Assembly: GCF_949987515.2 (NCBI RefSeq)
Contig: NC_082687.1
Span: 123,919,838-123,983,837, forward strand
Length of the DNA: 64,000 nucleotides
DNA from: Delphinus delphis
Lineage: Eukaryota; Chordata; Mammalia; Artiodactyla; Delphinidae
Direction of reading: 5' to 3'
Below, piece after piece: positions 1 to 10,740 of this stretch. Position 1 is the stretch's first letter. Each line of letters begins with the position of its first letter. The position numbers were made by a program, and so were the translations under genes. The notes below the pieces were generated by a model. The model was given only the letters and a program-made list of their open reading frames with translations. It searched no databases and had not been told where the DNA came from.

Positions 1-190
1 TTATTTGTTCTGTGACCAGGGGTTAGCTAGGTAACAATCCAGAGACTCAACTTTCTCCACTACAAAATGGGGATAATAGTGATTTTTACCTACCTTATAG
101 GGTGGTTGTGAAAATTAAATGAGGTAATATTTGGAAACTTCCTGGCACATTTTAAATGTTTAACCCCATTATTGTTGCTGTTTTTGTCAT
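1..190 (+). repeat. MIR SINE (partial)
   Basis: The stretch reads like the central and 3' part of a MIR element: a degenerate 'tgtgacc...' region, then 'actacaaaatggggataat', 'acctaccttatagggtggttgtgaaaattaaatgaggtaat' in pieces, then 'ctggcaca'. MIRs are ancient tRNA-derived SINEs shared by all mammals and are no longer mobile. The 5' end lies outside the window. Confidence 0.8.
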
Positions 191-2248
191 TTTATAATCC
201 TTATCTCCAAGGGTAATAAATTGCAAAGCATCACTTATTAACTGTCTTGAAGGCGAGAGATGAAGAGAGAGTAAAACATGTTTTTCTGTTATCACAAGGG
301 CAAACATAATGCTGTGTCATTAGTTCAAGTTTAAACTAATACTGCTCCAAATTTCTACACATTTGAATGTTGAAACCATACTTGACTTTGGCATCAGGCA
401 ATGTCATTTAATAGGTTCATATGGTCCTGCATGCCATTAAGCGTGCACTGTGTATTATTTTATGATGTTTGAGTTGGACTCACACTTTCTGGGTGCACGT
501 ATTTGTGTTTTTTCAGATTCTTGTGAAAAGCTGGAGGAACCTGTTTCCAATTTCATGACCGTTTATCACTAATCCAAAATGACTGCAGCATTACCTACAG
601 ACCTACAGACAGGAAGCTCTAAGAATTGGATCCATAATATATTTGCCCAGAAGCTCTGTTAAAACAGTTTTATGCTTACATAGATGAAGGTGACAGTCTG
701 GTGAGAAAGTAGACAGAGTATTTTACTGAGCTGCAGAATGGAAAAAAGATCCTCATTTATTTAATGCAACAAAAGATAAAGGAACAATCATGTTGACGCT
801 TTCAGTAATTGCTTGATCACTTGAACACTTACTGTCTCTTTCAGTTTCTAGTACTCTCTTTATAATCACCCTCAGCTGTAGTTTTCATTCATGAACAGAT
901 TTAACAGAAAGAAAGCCAAACCATGGTTTTCACTTGGGATACTTCTCTTAATCAGACATAAAGTGTACTTTTCCTGGAAAATCTTCAAACGAGTTTGAAA
1001 ATATTGCAGCTGTGAAATAATTAAGGTATTTGGAGTTTTTCAAGCAATTTGTGTGAACATAATCACAAATGTCATCATGTTAGGGAACACTTAATGCTCA
1101 AAAGCAGCTTGTGGCACCTGAAGATTCCTCCTTAGAAACAGGATGATCTGTGATGGAAATTTTCTTATTCCAGTGATATTTTTATTCATTCAGTCATTCA
1201 CAAGGATACTTGACATAGGTCTATATAAATGATGCTTTGTTTAAAGCAACTCATTTAAAAAATTTAGTTCAATTACTCCATGTTTAAATGTGTTCTTCAT
1301 TAATGTTATTTTACAAAGCAACTTCATCTTCAAATATTCAAGGTATACGAGCTTTCTAAATGTAAGGAAGGCTTTTGTACAGAGATATTCCTAGCAGCAT
1401 TATGTGACCTGGCTAATCGGGAAAGAATCAAATAAAACTCTAGAAAATAGTTGAAAAAAGCTGCAGTGCATACTTTCATTGGAATACTATGCACTTGATA
1501 AAATGTTCTTTCAAATTAATTAGGCAGGAAAAATGCTTACTCTGTAAGGACAATTGAAAATACAGTTCACAGTTTCACTCTACAGCATTATAATTTTTTG
1601 AATTAAAAATTTAGAAGTTATACATTCAAATGTTATTTTTGTAGTGGAGCTATGAGCCTGACCAAACGATTTCCCTACTTACAGTGCTTCAATGACATTC
1701 TATTTTTTTCTAAAACAAGCTGCATATCACTAACTATTCTCTCCTCATTCTCTAAACTCTGGTCACATGGAAATTCTTTCAAAGGTTCTTTATGCTTCAG
1801 TAATTCCATTCCAATATTCTTTCTGCACGGAATGCTTTCTCTAGTACAGCTGACTCTGACCTTGTTGAGTAGTTAACTTTTAAGAAGCCTCAAATATTAG
1901 TTAATACTTCATTCCTCTGAGTACTTTCCTAATTCACCTGGGGAAATAAGGTTTCCCTGATACATAGTCTCATGTCCCCTTGAAATTCACTTTCATATCC
2001 CTTTTGACAATTTCAATTAATTATTTGGTTAATTATTTAATGCCTCTCTCCCCAAATAGAACATAAAACCTATCAGATCACAGATACTGACTGCTGTCAC
2101 TCAGCAGAGTATCTTACACATAATTGGAACACAATACTTTCGTTTTTTGTTTGAACACATGTTGTGCTTCTGGTAATGGTGGAATAGCTCACATCGGACA
2201 AAACTTCCCACAGAAAACAATAATAAGCACTGAACAAAATGTGTATTT
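191..2248. other. No gene seen; AT-rich non-coding
   Basis: I see no coding potential: open frames are short and unrelated to known proteins. A faint old L1 similarity (a 'ttggaatactatgca' phrase, typical of L1 ORF2 near its 3' end) lies near 1479-1495 and could mark a decayed fragment at about 1370-1510. The rest looks like unique, AT-rich sequence. Confidence 0.6.
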
Positions 2249-2278
2249 ACACACACACACACACAAACACACACACAC
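2249..2278 (+). repeat. (CA)n microsatellite
   Basis: About 30 bp of CA dinucleotides with a single CAAA interruption. Both strands give spurious open frames (poly-Thr/His or poly-Cys/Val) that should not be read as genes. Confidence 0.95.
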
Positions 2279-2494
2279 CTGGAGACAAAGGAGAAGAAGG
2301 CAGAAACTGGTGAGCGGTAAACACACTGGCAGAAGGACATGAACAGCACTTGTCAAGTTTCCCATGTTTACAACTTTTTTCCTGAGGGAAGCTGCAGTCA
2401 CCTCTGTGAAGACCAAATCTTTGATAGAAGCCTGATCTCTTACAGGCTTGAGGAGTCAGAGGAAAGACTTTGGGCCCCCTACAGCAGCTGCAAA

Positions 2495-2680
2495 GGGGAG
2501 GGGGAAATCCCAGGAGAAAGCAAGAGCGGCTGAGCCCGCGTGTCTAGCTGGTGCCTGAACCACGCATGCGCTGGCATGGTCCAGCCAGCCTAGCTAAGGT
2601 GAAAGAAGGAAGGGACCGTAGATTTCAGCTGCTGCCCATTGCAGGAGAGCGCGATTTGGAATTTAAGTTCGGTCAAGTTA
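2495..2680. promoter_or_regulatory. CpG-richer patch with NF-kB- and NRF1-like motifs
   Basis: In a window that is strongly CpG-depleted, about 150 bp (2525-2675) carry roughly nine CpGs outside any SINE. Just upstream at 2502-2511 is gggaaatccc, a perfect palindromic NF-kB consensus. At 2561-2572 is cacgcatgcgct, which matches 10 of 12 positions of the NRF1 site YGCGCAYGCGCR. This could be an orphan promoter or a young enhancer. It could also be the remains of a promoter-bearing repeat such as an LTR, or chance. No TATA box or open reading frame supports a known gene here. Confidence 0.3.
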
Positions 2681-2769
2681 ACTGCCTGCTAAAACAAAAA
2701 AATCAGCACTGTTTTGGCCTGGGATTTATATTCATTACAAAAATGTCTCTGAAGAAGCAGCATTTATGT

Positions 2770-3620
2770 TGATACGTGAGATCTGTAGGAGCTAGGATGT
2801 TTATTCCGGAGAGAAGAAAAGCATGTGTGAATGTCCAATACTAGGAAACCTTAGCACATTTTGAAACACAACAAACACCAGTGTGGCTGATGCATAATAG
2901 AAAGGGAAGGAGAGGGTGGCAGGAGATAAATTTCTAATATTAAGCAGGGGGCAAACAATGTGGGGTCTTGTATGTCATGTTTACTTATTTTTACTTTATT
3001 CCAAGCACTTCCAAAGCCTTCAAAGGGTTTTAAGCAGGGTAATGGCATGATCAAATTTTGTTTCTAAAAGATCATTCTGGCTACAAGACGGAAAAAATAT
3101 TGCTAGAGGGCAGAAGTGTATAAAGAAAAAAGAGTCTCTCGAAATTTTCCAGCTAAGGTGTGAGCTAGAGTAGAATAGAGAGACTTACACCCAGGTTTCT
3201 GGCCTGAATACTGGTAGTGCTGTTATCAAGATACAGAAAATTAGACGTGGAGAAAACTTGGGGAAAAGATTAAGAATTGGACATTTAACATGTTAATGAT
3301 GTCACTTGACTAAGTCGGCTTAGTAATATAAATTTGGAAGTCATCAATGCAGAAATGGTATTTGAAGCCATGAAAGTAGAAGAGGGTGTCGTGGGAAAGT
3401 GGAAAGCAAGACACGAAGTGGACCCAAGCTCAATCCCTGAGTAACTTCAAATGATAATGAAGAATTCGGAGGTTCAGGGGAAAAAGGAGATGGCTTGCGG
3501 AGTGCGGTGTCACAAAAGCTAGGGGAAGACAGGGTTTCACAAAGGAGGGAGGAAGTCTGGCAGAGTAGTTGGTTGAATGCTCCTTCCTACAGATGACAAT
3601 TATAAATTATTGACAATCTT
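2770..3620 (+). repeat. Ancient mammalian interspersed repeat, family not named
   Basis: The order of phrases matches a widely dispersed old mammalian repeat: 'accagtgtggctg', 'gagggtggcaggagata', 'ggggtcttgtatgtcatg', 'aagccttcaaagggttttaagcaggg', 'atggcatgatc', 'gatcattctggct', 'taaatttggaagtcatcaat' and 'tatttgaagccatgaaag'. I recognise the family but cannot name it with confidence. It is heavily diverged and not coding. Confidence 0.55.
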
Positions 3621-4200
3621 TCTTAAAAATGTGACGGCGCTGGGAAGAAGCCCACTTCTGGAGGAGTCTATCCACAAAAGGCAGGGACTAAGCCTGTGAA
3701 AGGTGAATGATGAGCTCAAGACAGTCTACCATATTCTGATTACCTTACGTCTTTGAAGTTTTCAGTTATTTGTATATTTTTATGCATTTATACATTATTT
3801 TTAAAGATGGAATTATCTCATTATGTTTAAAAGCTGACTGAATTGATCCCTAGAGCATTGAGTTGAAATGGAGGAGAAAGAGGGAATAATGGATGTTCCC
3901 AGAAGAGTGAGGGTGCTAGCTAACTGGATTCTATCACGCAATGATTAGACAATACTTGTTAAAACACTGTATTTCTATTTACATTAAATTTACAAACTAC
4001 AGGTGTCAACATATCAGCCAACTATCCAAAGGGAGCCCATAAAATTGGGTTAAAAAACCATAATAGCAACAACATAGGAAAGCTTGATGCAGTGTACAAT
4101 GCAAACAGCAAAATTTCAGAGATTTATCGCAATTCTTTCACATATAAATATATAAAAATAAATGTTTATAGAGGATCATCCAGAGTAAGAAACTAAATAG
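3621..4200. other. No gene seen
   Basis: AT-rich sequence without convincing open frames or recognisable repeats. The 3' edge of the preceding ancient repeat may extend a little into it. Confidence 0.5.
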
Positions 4201-4204
4201 CACT

Positions 4205-4300
4205 ATCCTTAGGGATATCACCTGGGCAAATTACTTAACCTCTCAAGGTATCAATTTATTTCTAAAATTGTAATACTGCTAGCGCTTACCCACCTCCCAA
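4205..4300 (+). repeat. MIR-like fragment
   Basis: 'cctgggcaaattacttaacctctcaaggta...' followed by '...taatactgctagcgcttaccca' matches the MIR core and its downstream region. It is short and diverged. Confidence 0.55.
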
Positions 4301-4433
4301 GGCTTTTTCAATCTGAAATAATCTATCCAAATGCCTGATCATCGTGTTTAATAGACACTTCAGTGATGTTGAAGGTAACTGATAATGATAGCTCTGAGAT
4401 AAAACAACAATTAAAAGGAAGATATTTCAAAAT

Positions 4434-4466
<33 letters not shown>
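4434..4466 (+). repeat. (CA)n microsatellite
   Basis: An uninterrupted CA run of about 33 bp, followed by imperfect CATA/CACA sequence to about 4497. It is likely length-variable. Confidence 0.95.
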
Positions 4467-4473
<7 letters not shown>

Positions 4474-4659
4474 TTGTACACACATATACTCACACACAAA
4501 AGACTGGGAGTGATAAGTAGCCCTGAAATAATCTGTTGAAGAAGCAATTATTTCCTTCTTGAGTTTGAAAAGAGTATAAAATAATGCCTAGTAAATAAAA
4601 GTAGTTTATGACTTAAATGACATTTAATTTGAACTTCAAGTCCATAATAATTAAATATT

Positions 4660-5265
4660 TGAGCTCTGGAAACCATCTTCCCAGCTTTAACACTCAGCTC
4701 TGCCATTTTCTCTTTGTAAAACCTGGGATGTGTATAAAACTCTGTGTGGCTCAGTTTTCTCATCTGTAAAATGGGGATAGTAATAGTGTCTATGTTGTGA
4801 GAATTAAACAAATAAATATTAATGTGGCACAGACTAGCTTAATATTCACCAACCCTATTCTTTCTTCAGAGGCTCTGAAGAATATTACACATCTCAGCTT
4901 CCCTTTCATTTAGGTTGGGGCAACACCACTGTGCTCCTGCCAGAGGAGTGTGATTTGAAGTGATGTATGCCCCTTCCAGGTCTTGCCATAATACCTTTGG
5001 TGTGATCTTTGTTCTCTCACTTTGCTTCTTGCCCATTTCCAGCAGAGTTGGAAAGAGCCAGCATCTTTGATCACCATGTGAAAGACCACCTCCTGAAAAC
5101 CCAGTTAAACTATGACATGAACGAGAAACACACCTTTGTTGTTTTAAGTCACTGAGATTTGGCAATTGCTTTTTACAGCACTAGAAATAATATCCCCAAG
5201 TAATACCACAGCACTTAGAGCAGTAGCTAGCTAGCACATAGTAAGTGTTCAATAATTGCTAGCAT
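4660..5265 (+). repeat. MIR SINE split by a later insertion
   Basis: 4680-4830 matches the MIR body ('cagctctgccattttc', 'tcagttttctcatctgtaaaatggggata', 'gagaattaaa'). 5210-5262 matches the MIR 3' tail ('gcacatagtaagtgttcaataattg'). The roughly 375 bp between them are not MIR. They contain 'tttgttgttttaagtcactgagattt' and 'tttttacagca', phrases shared with the 3' ends of ancient LTR-type (MaLR-like) repeats. The simplest reading is a second repeat inserted into the MIR. Confidence 0.6.
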
Positions 5266-5401
5266 TTAAAATATTGCTGGACTTCCAGGAAGCCAAAGGT
5301 CAGAAAATAGATTGACTATGGAAACGATACTTCAAATATCCAAAGTAAGATTTCTTAATTCTGAAAACAAAATTTGACCTTAAAACCGAGCATGGAAAAT
5401 A

Positions 5402-6671
5402 TTGGGTTGGCCAAACAGTTAATTCGGTTTTTTCCGTAAGATGGCTCTAGTTGGGCTTAGTCGTCTTTAACTTCATTTGAAACAATTTTGTTAGACTGTA
5501 TTGTGACTGCTGTCATATCAGCATGCATTAAAAAAAAAAACCTATCAAAATTGGTGAATTTTTGTGTAGCCATTTTAATATTGAAGATGGAAGGAAAAAA
5601 GCAACATTTTCAACATATTATGCTTTATTATTTCAAGAAAGGTAAAAACATAACTGAAACGCAAATAAAAGATTTGTGCAGGGTATGAAGACAGTGCTGT
5701 GACTGACTGAACATAGTTTGCGAAGTTTCGTGCTGGAGATTTCTCACTGGATGGTGCTCCACAGTCCGGTAGACCAGTTGAAGTCGATAGTGATCAAATC
5801 GAGACATTAATTGAGAACAATCAACATTATACCACATGGGGCATAGCCGGCATGTTCAAAATATCCAAGTCAAACGGTGAAAATCATTTGCACCAGCTTC
5901 GTTATGTTCATTGCTTTGATGTTTGGGCTCCACATAAGTTGAGCAAAAAAAACCTTCTTGACTATATTTCTGCGTGCAATTTGCTACTTATATGTAATGA
6001 AAATGTTCCATTTTTAAAACAAATTGTGACTGGCGATGAAAAGTGGATACTGTACAATAATGTGGAACGGAAGAGATCGTGGGGCGAGTGGAATGAACCA
6101 CCACCACCACCACCGCAGGCCGGTCTTCATCCAAAGAAGGTGATGTTGTGTACATGGTTGGATTGGAAGGGAGTCCTCTATTATGAGCTCCTTCCGGGAA
6201 ACCAAACGATTAATTCCAACAAGTACTGCTCCCAGTTAGACCAACTGAAAGCAGCACTCGATGGAAAGTGTAGGAATTAATCTACAGAAAACGCATAATC
6301 TTCCATCAGGATAACCACGTGTTTCTTTGATGACCAGGCAAAAACTATTACAGCTTGGCTGGGAAGTTTTGATTCATCCGCCGTGCTCACCAGACATCGC
6401 ACCTTCGGATTTCCATTTATTTCGGTCTTTACAAAATTCTCTTAATGGAAAAAAATTCTATTTCCTGGAAGACTGTAAAAGGCACCTGGAAGAGTTCTTT
6501 GCTCAAAAAGATAAAAAGTTTTGGGAAGACGGAATTATGAGGTGCCTGAAAAATGACAGAAGGTAGTGGAACAAAAGGGTGAATACATTGTTCAATAAAG
6601 TTCTTGGTGGAAGTGAAAAATGTGTCTTTTATTTTTACTTAAAAACCGAAGGAAATTTTTGGCCAACCCAA
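5402..6671 (+). mobile_element. Mariner DNA transposon, near full length, inactive
   Basis: The element is bounded by inverted repeats: ttgggttggccaaa at the left and tttggccaacccaa at the right. A TA dinucleotide precedes the left end, as expected for mariner target sites. The right flank reads 'cctg', so the matching TA has been lost or mutated. Length (1.27 kb), the 'ccgtaagatgg' left subterminal region and the encoded transposase all fit a mammalian mariner of the Hsmar2/cetartiodactyl mariner type. Mariners move by cut-and-paste through a DD34D transposase. This copy's transposase is broken, so it is a fossil. Confidence 0.9.
5587..6568 (+). pseudogene. Mariner transposase pseudogene (DD34D)
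   Basis: Decayed transposase inside the mariner at 5402-6671. The start at 5587 (MEGKKQHFQHIML...) fits the family N-terminus and runs to an early stop near 5687. A second stretch, about 5852-6280, contains APHKLSKKN, the first catalytic aspartate in TGDEKWILYNN (Asp codon 6035-6037) and an overgrown proline run from (CCA)n at 6100-6114. The second catalytic Asp (FHQDN, codon 6310-6312) lies past a stop. The third is in SPDIAPSDFHLF (codon 6408-6410). The distance from the second to the third Asp is 98 nt, where DD34D requires 105, so there is a net deletion and frameshift exactly in the catalytic spacing. Roles are known from the family; the breaks are seen directly. Confidence 0.88.
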
Positions 6672-7950
6672 CCTGTCATATCAGTAGCAGATTATTTCAT
6701 TAAATCAAGGTTCCAATCACAGAGAAGTAAGCTTAAAAGCTAGTATTGTTAGATAATTTTGTGGCCTCTAAATGTTTTATTCTGTACGGTATGCTATATC
6801 ACCTATTCTGTAGATTATCATCAATTTAGCAGCACTCTAGGCTACACATTTCGACTAGACAGTATTACCAATTCACTCATTTCTTTTCTGTTTGTCCAGG
6901 TGGAAGGAATATGTTTTCCATATATTTTATAAGCACTGAAAATTGTATTACATGCATGTATAAGTTACACATATATATGAAGATATAACAAAACACTGAA
7001 AAATGTGCTTGTTTGTACCATATTTAAAGAAAACATATTATGGTAGAAGGTCAGATATTTAAAAATAAAAATAATTACTCCACTTGGTATCATCCAACAT
7101 CTTCCAAAGCAGCATATAAATTTTAAATAAACAGCTTGAACAGAAACTTTCAACTAGAACAGGGCTACACAAATACTTATATTTTTTCCATATGGGAAAA
7201 AATTATCTACATTACAGCCATTTTATTGTTCATTGCAGAGGGTTATGTGAAGCAGATTGCATTGAACTTTTTTATTTCCTTTAGAAAACCAAACCTAGAG
7301 TATTTTTCTGCAGAAACTGCATATAGATTTAGCACGTTCGCTGAATCCTGTTACAGGCATTTTTAAACCAGAGCCAATAACTGTGTACCTTTCCTAATCG
7401 TTCACTGACTACATGGTGTGTGTCAACACGAGAGACACAGAAGCCATAAAGGAAATCACCCCCAGCTGTCCATGACCTTGATATTCAGATATCCATGTTT
7501 CCATACCCTTTCCCAAAGCAGGGGTTCACATGTGGTTTTTATTCTTTTGTGTGGAAGCATCCAAACCAGTAACAGGATCTTAGAGTGATGTTCAGGTAAT
7601 CATCAACTTCCTCATTAAAAGGGATCCCTCCTAGTGTTATATGTATTTCCATTCCATTTTGGTCTTTTTCTCCCAGATGAACATGTTGGAAGTATTCTAA
7701 GCACAGAGGAAAACCAGTCCTGAGTAATTCTACCTCAGAATCTCTGAGTTAAGCAATTTTTAATGACATCCCGTTACCTCAGTATGTTTTCCCCAATTCT
7801 AAAACAAAGGTTAGCAACAATGATAGGAAAAAATAAACCACAGGACCAGAATTAAATGTCCTTTACCTTTTCTCAAATATATGTCTGTGTACTGTATAAA
7901 AGTTTAAGTATTATTCACTTAATTTACTCCATTATTGAGTATGAATATCC
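6672..7950. other. No gene seen
   Basis: AT-rich, apparently unique sequence. Open frames are short and low in complexity. I recognise no repeat family. Confidence 0.55.
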
Positions 7951-7954
7951 TTCA

Positions 7955-8660
7955 TATTTGGCTGCTCTATTAGGTACAAAAAACACAAATGTGAAAGACA
8001 GAATTCTGACCTTTATGGAGCTCACATTTGAATCAGGAAAAAACAGATGAAGAAATCAGTGGTGATTAATACTATTGGTTAATTAATAATGTATGATGAG
8101 AGTTATAATAAACATATATATATACATACATTTACTTTCTCTTCTGATAAGAGGAAACAAGAGGTCAGATAACAGTGATTCTTCAGATTTAAATTGGAGA
8201 AGAGAAAGGCATTATAAGTAGAAATAGAACAGCATGTGCGAATGCATGACAACAGGAATTGGAATGACACTCAATCCTGAAATCAGTATGGCTGGGTTAG
8301 AGTAGAGTGTAAGCAATGGGAAATAGGAAGAGGGGGTCTTACATGACATATGAGCATTCAAATTTAGATAAAAGAGATTTTCCTGAATGACTCATATTCA
8401 TCCTGCTTTAAAGGAAACAAAAACAAAGGAACAAAGGAAGAAAACAAAGATATACCATATTTCTCTGGATAGAGCCTATTCTAGAAAAAGGAAGGAATGA
8501 GACAGAAACAGCAATTCTATTGGCTGGAATGATCCAAGGAAGAAATATTGGACTAGATACAAGGGAAATAGCATCCATTCCTGAGAACAGTGATAGAGGT
8601 AAAACAATATCTTTTAAAAGAATTTTGTATTCCTCTATTTCTCTGGGATTATGATAGTGT
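7955..8660 (+). repeat. Ancient mammalian repeat (same broad type as 2770-3620)
   Basis: Phrases such as 'ttatggagctcacatttgaatcagg', 'gaacagcatgtgcgaa' and 'cagtatggctgggttagag...' followed by 'gtcttacatgacat' follow the order of the old repeat seen at 2770-3620. The match is patchy and the borders are uncertain. It includes one copy of the duplicated segment described separately. Confidence 0.4.
8006..8131 (+). repeat. Local duplication, copy A
   Basis: The segment starting 'ctgacctttatggagctcac' and ending in a TA-rich run recurs at 8792-8929. Outside the TA run I count only about five differences, including a small rearrangement at 'ggttaattaataatg' versus 'ggctaataatcaataatg'. The similarity is much higher than expected for two independent copies of an ancient repeat. 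Confidence 0.85.
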
Positions 8661-8791
8661 AAAGAGATCATCTGTGTGCATTGTTTTTAATTCCTTATAA
8701 AAAATGGGTTACATTTATTGCTTATTTCCATACATGACTTGTATTCCTTAGATTGCCACTGATGGGCTATACCTGCTCGAAACCAAAGGAG

Positions 8792-8929
8792 CTGACCTTT
8801 ATGGAGCTCACAGTTGAATCAGGAAAAAACAGATGAAGAAATCAGTGGAGATTAATACTATTGGCTAATAATCAATAATGTTTGATGAGAGTTATAATAA
8901 ACATATATATATATACACATACATATATT
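8792..8929 (+). repeat. Local duplication, copy B
   Basis: Second copy of the 8006-8131 segment in the same orientation, about 660 bp downstream. The flanks differ from copy A on both sides, so only the roughly 130-bp block was copied, not the surrounding repeat. Confidence 0.85.
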
Positions 8930-9525
8930 TTCAGCTTCTCCAGCTCTCATTTGGAGTCCAAGGCACACAAAGAAATATGGCCACTGGAAACTCCTCTCAC
9001 ATATTCAATTTATTAGCTTAAGTCTTTGTAAAATAAAGCAACCTGGGATGAAAACCATTTTCTCAAATTAATTTTACTACTATTTCTAGAGGTTTATATT
9101 AATGGGTTTACCTTATAATAAGAGAATGAAATAAAAACTAATTATGGTTATACTTCAGTGTGAAAGGTACTAAAGTGTCCTTTCACACGTTGCCTTAATA
9201 AACCTTCCCAAGCTGAGTTCATTTCCAGTCACTCAGCAGATTCCTCCAAACCAAGTCAAAAATCATGATGCTCATTTGCCGTGACTGTCCATGGAACAAG
9301 CATGGTAAGCAGTACAACTGTAGAAACCACAAAGAATGTTGATAAAAGGAGTTATTTGCTCAGTAATCTTTCAGAAAATAAATCTGGAACAAAATATGTA
9401 ATACTCTACAAATATTTTTTCTTTCTTTTATCCTATTATATAGGGTGCCAGTCCTTTGAGAATTTTAAGGAGTTTTACCAAAGATGATTTGTGAAATAGG
9501 TATTATTATACCAGTGTTGGGAGAG
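8930..9525. other. No gene seen
   Basis: No recognisable gene or repeat; short AT-rich frames only. Confidence 0.5.
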
Positions 9526-9529
9526 GGCA

Positions 9530-9720
9530 GAGCATGCTTCTTAAAAATGTATAGAATTATAGTGCCGGAAGGAACATGAAATGTACTGGGTTCAAGTTCA
9601 CTTTTATACACATGAGAAAACTGGCTATGAAAGTGAAATGACTTGCTCCAAGTCACAGAGCCAGCAAGCAGAGACAGTCATAGAACTCAGGTATCCAGGC
9701 CCCTAGTGCTATGTTCTTTA
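9530..9720 (-). repeat. Ancient SINE-like repeat
   Basis: The stretch 'atagaattatagtgccggaagg...', 'cacatgagaaaactg', 'gaaatgacttgctccaagtcacagagccagcaag', 'gaactcaggtatccaggcccctagtgct' follows the order of the common old mammalian repeat that contains an antisense MIR-like core. The strand is given by analogy with MIR. A related but weaker copy lies at about 10040-10175 ('ttacatatgaaaaaactgagg', 'gtgactagcacacgatcat'). Confidence 0.55.
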
Positions 9721-10665
9721 TGTGTCACTAAATATTCAGAAGAAAATATAAATTAAAACACACGCACACAAACACACACATGACTATCTATACCCTAACC
9801 AATTTGAACTATTTTTCATACATAAAAGCATCTACCTAGGTCATAGAAACCATCTCTAAGGCATATACTTGCCCACAAATAGGCAGTTCCCAAAGTAGGA
9901 TATTTTGCACAGTTGAAGAAATAATTATACCTTCAGATGGTTTCACCTGCATGAATTTAAGAGATTACCTTTAAAATTACTGAACAAAGACTGACTTCTG
10001 TTTCTTCTGATGACACAAAAGCATTCCAAAATTTAGCTTCTAGTGTCAGAGCATAGGATTGGAAGAAAATATGTTAGATTCCATGGAACTAAGTCATTTC
10101 ATTTTACATATGAAAAAACTGAGGTCATTAAAATATAAGTGACTAGCACACGATCATATACTTATTAGCGAAATTATGCTTGACAAATAATCCTTATAAA
10201 GTATTCATGTAGCATAGATCTCTTGGACCTTAATCCAATGATTATTCCTCCAGGGAGTCACCAGTTGTTTCCCATCCTCCCACTTCCACAGAGAAAACAT
10301 GAGAATGAAAATGAATGTAATTATTCAAGTGGAATTTAATCAAATCTAAATCAATTTTTAACAGGTGAAAATTAAATAGTTTTAGACATTTGCCCCTTGA
10401 AGCTTATTATACAATGACTTCTCTGCATGTTTGGTTACATTTTCCAGACTCAGCATGTTTTTTTCTGACAATCAGCAGCATTTCTAGAGTTCCCATGATA
10501 TATAACACTTTAGGAATGCAGAAAACACACAATCACACACAGATACACACAAACCTAAGCAACTGAAATTAAACACACACACAGAGCAATTTCAAGAATG
10601 GAATTTGATTCTCTCCTAATTTGATGGGTAAATTAATCTCCCTGAATAATAATAACAACAACACT
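9721..10665. other. No gene seen
   Basis: Contains the weak SINE-like copy at about 10040-10175 and short CA-rich patches (9759-9780, 10527-10580). Otherwise there is no recognisable feature. Confidence 0.5.
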
Positions 10666-10740
10666 AAGGGGGGAGGAGGAAGAGGTAGAAGGGGGAAGAA
10701 GGGGAAGGGGAAGAAGAAGAAGTGAAGAAGCAGGAGGCCA
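10666..10740 (+). repeat. Polypurine tract (G/A-rich)
   Basis: Roughly 70 bases are almost only G and A (ggggggaggaggaagagg..., ggggaaggggaagaagaag), with single T interruptions. Mirror-like purine tracts of this kind can form intramolecular triplex DNA. The opposite strand encodes a spurious Pro/Leu/Phe-rich frame. Confidence 0.85.

Noticed and set aside
2101..2416. Overlapping Cys/Val- and His/Thr-rich frames on both strands
   Set aside because: They arise from the CA microsatellite at 2249-2278.
5852..6280. 142-codon frame as a possible domesticated mariner gene
   Set aside because: It is only the middle of the transposase, starts at an internal Met, and the rest is broken by stops and frameshifts. 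No sign of a preserved full-length protein.
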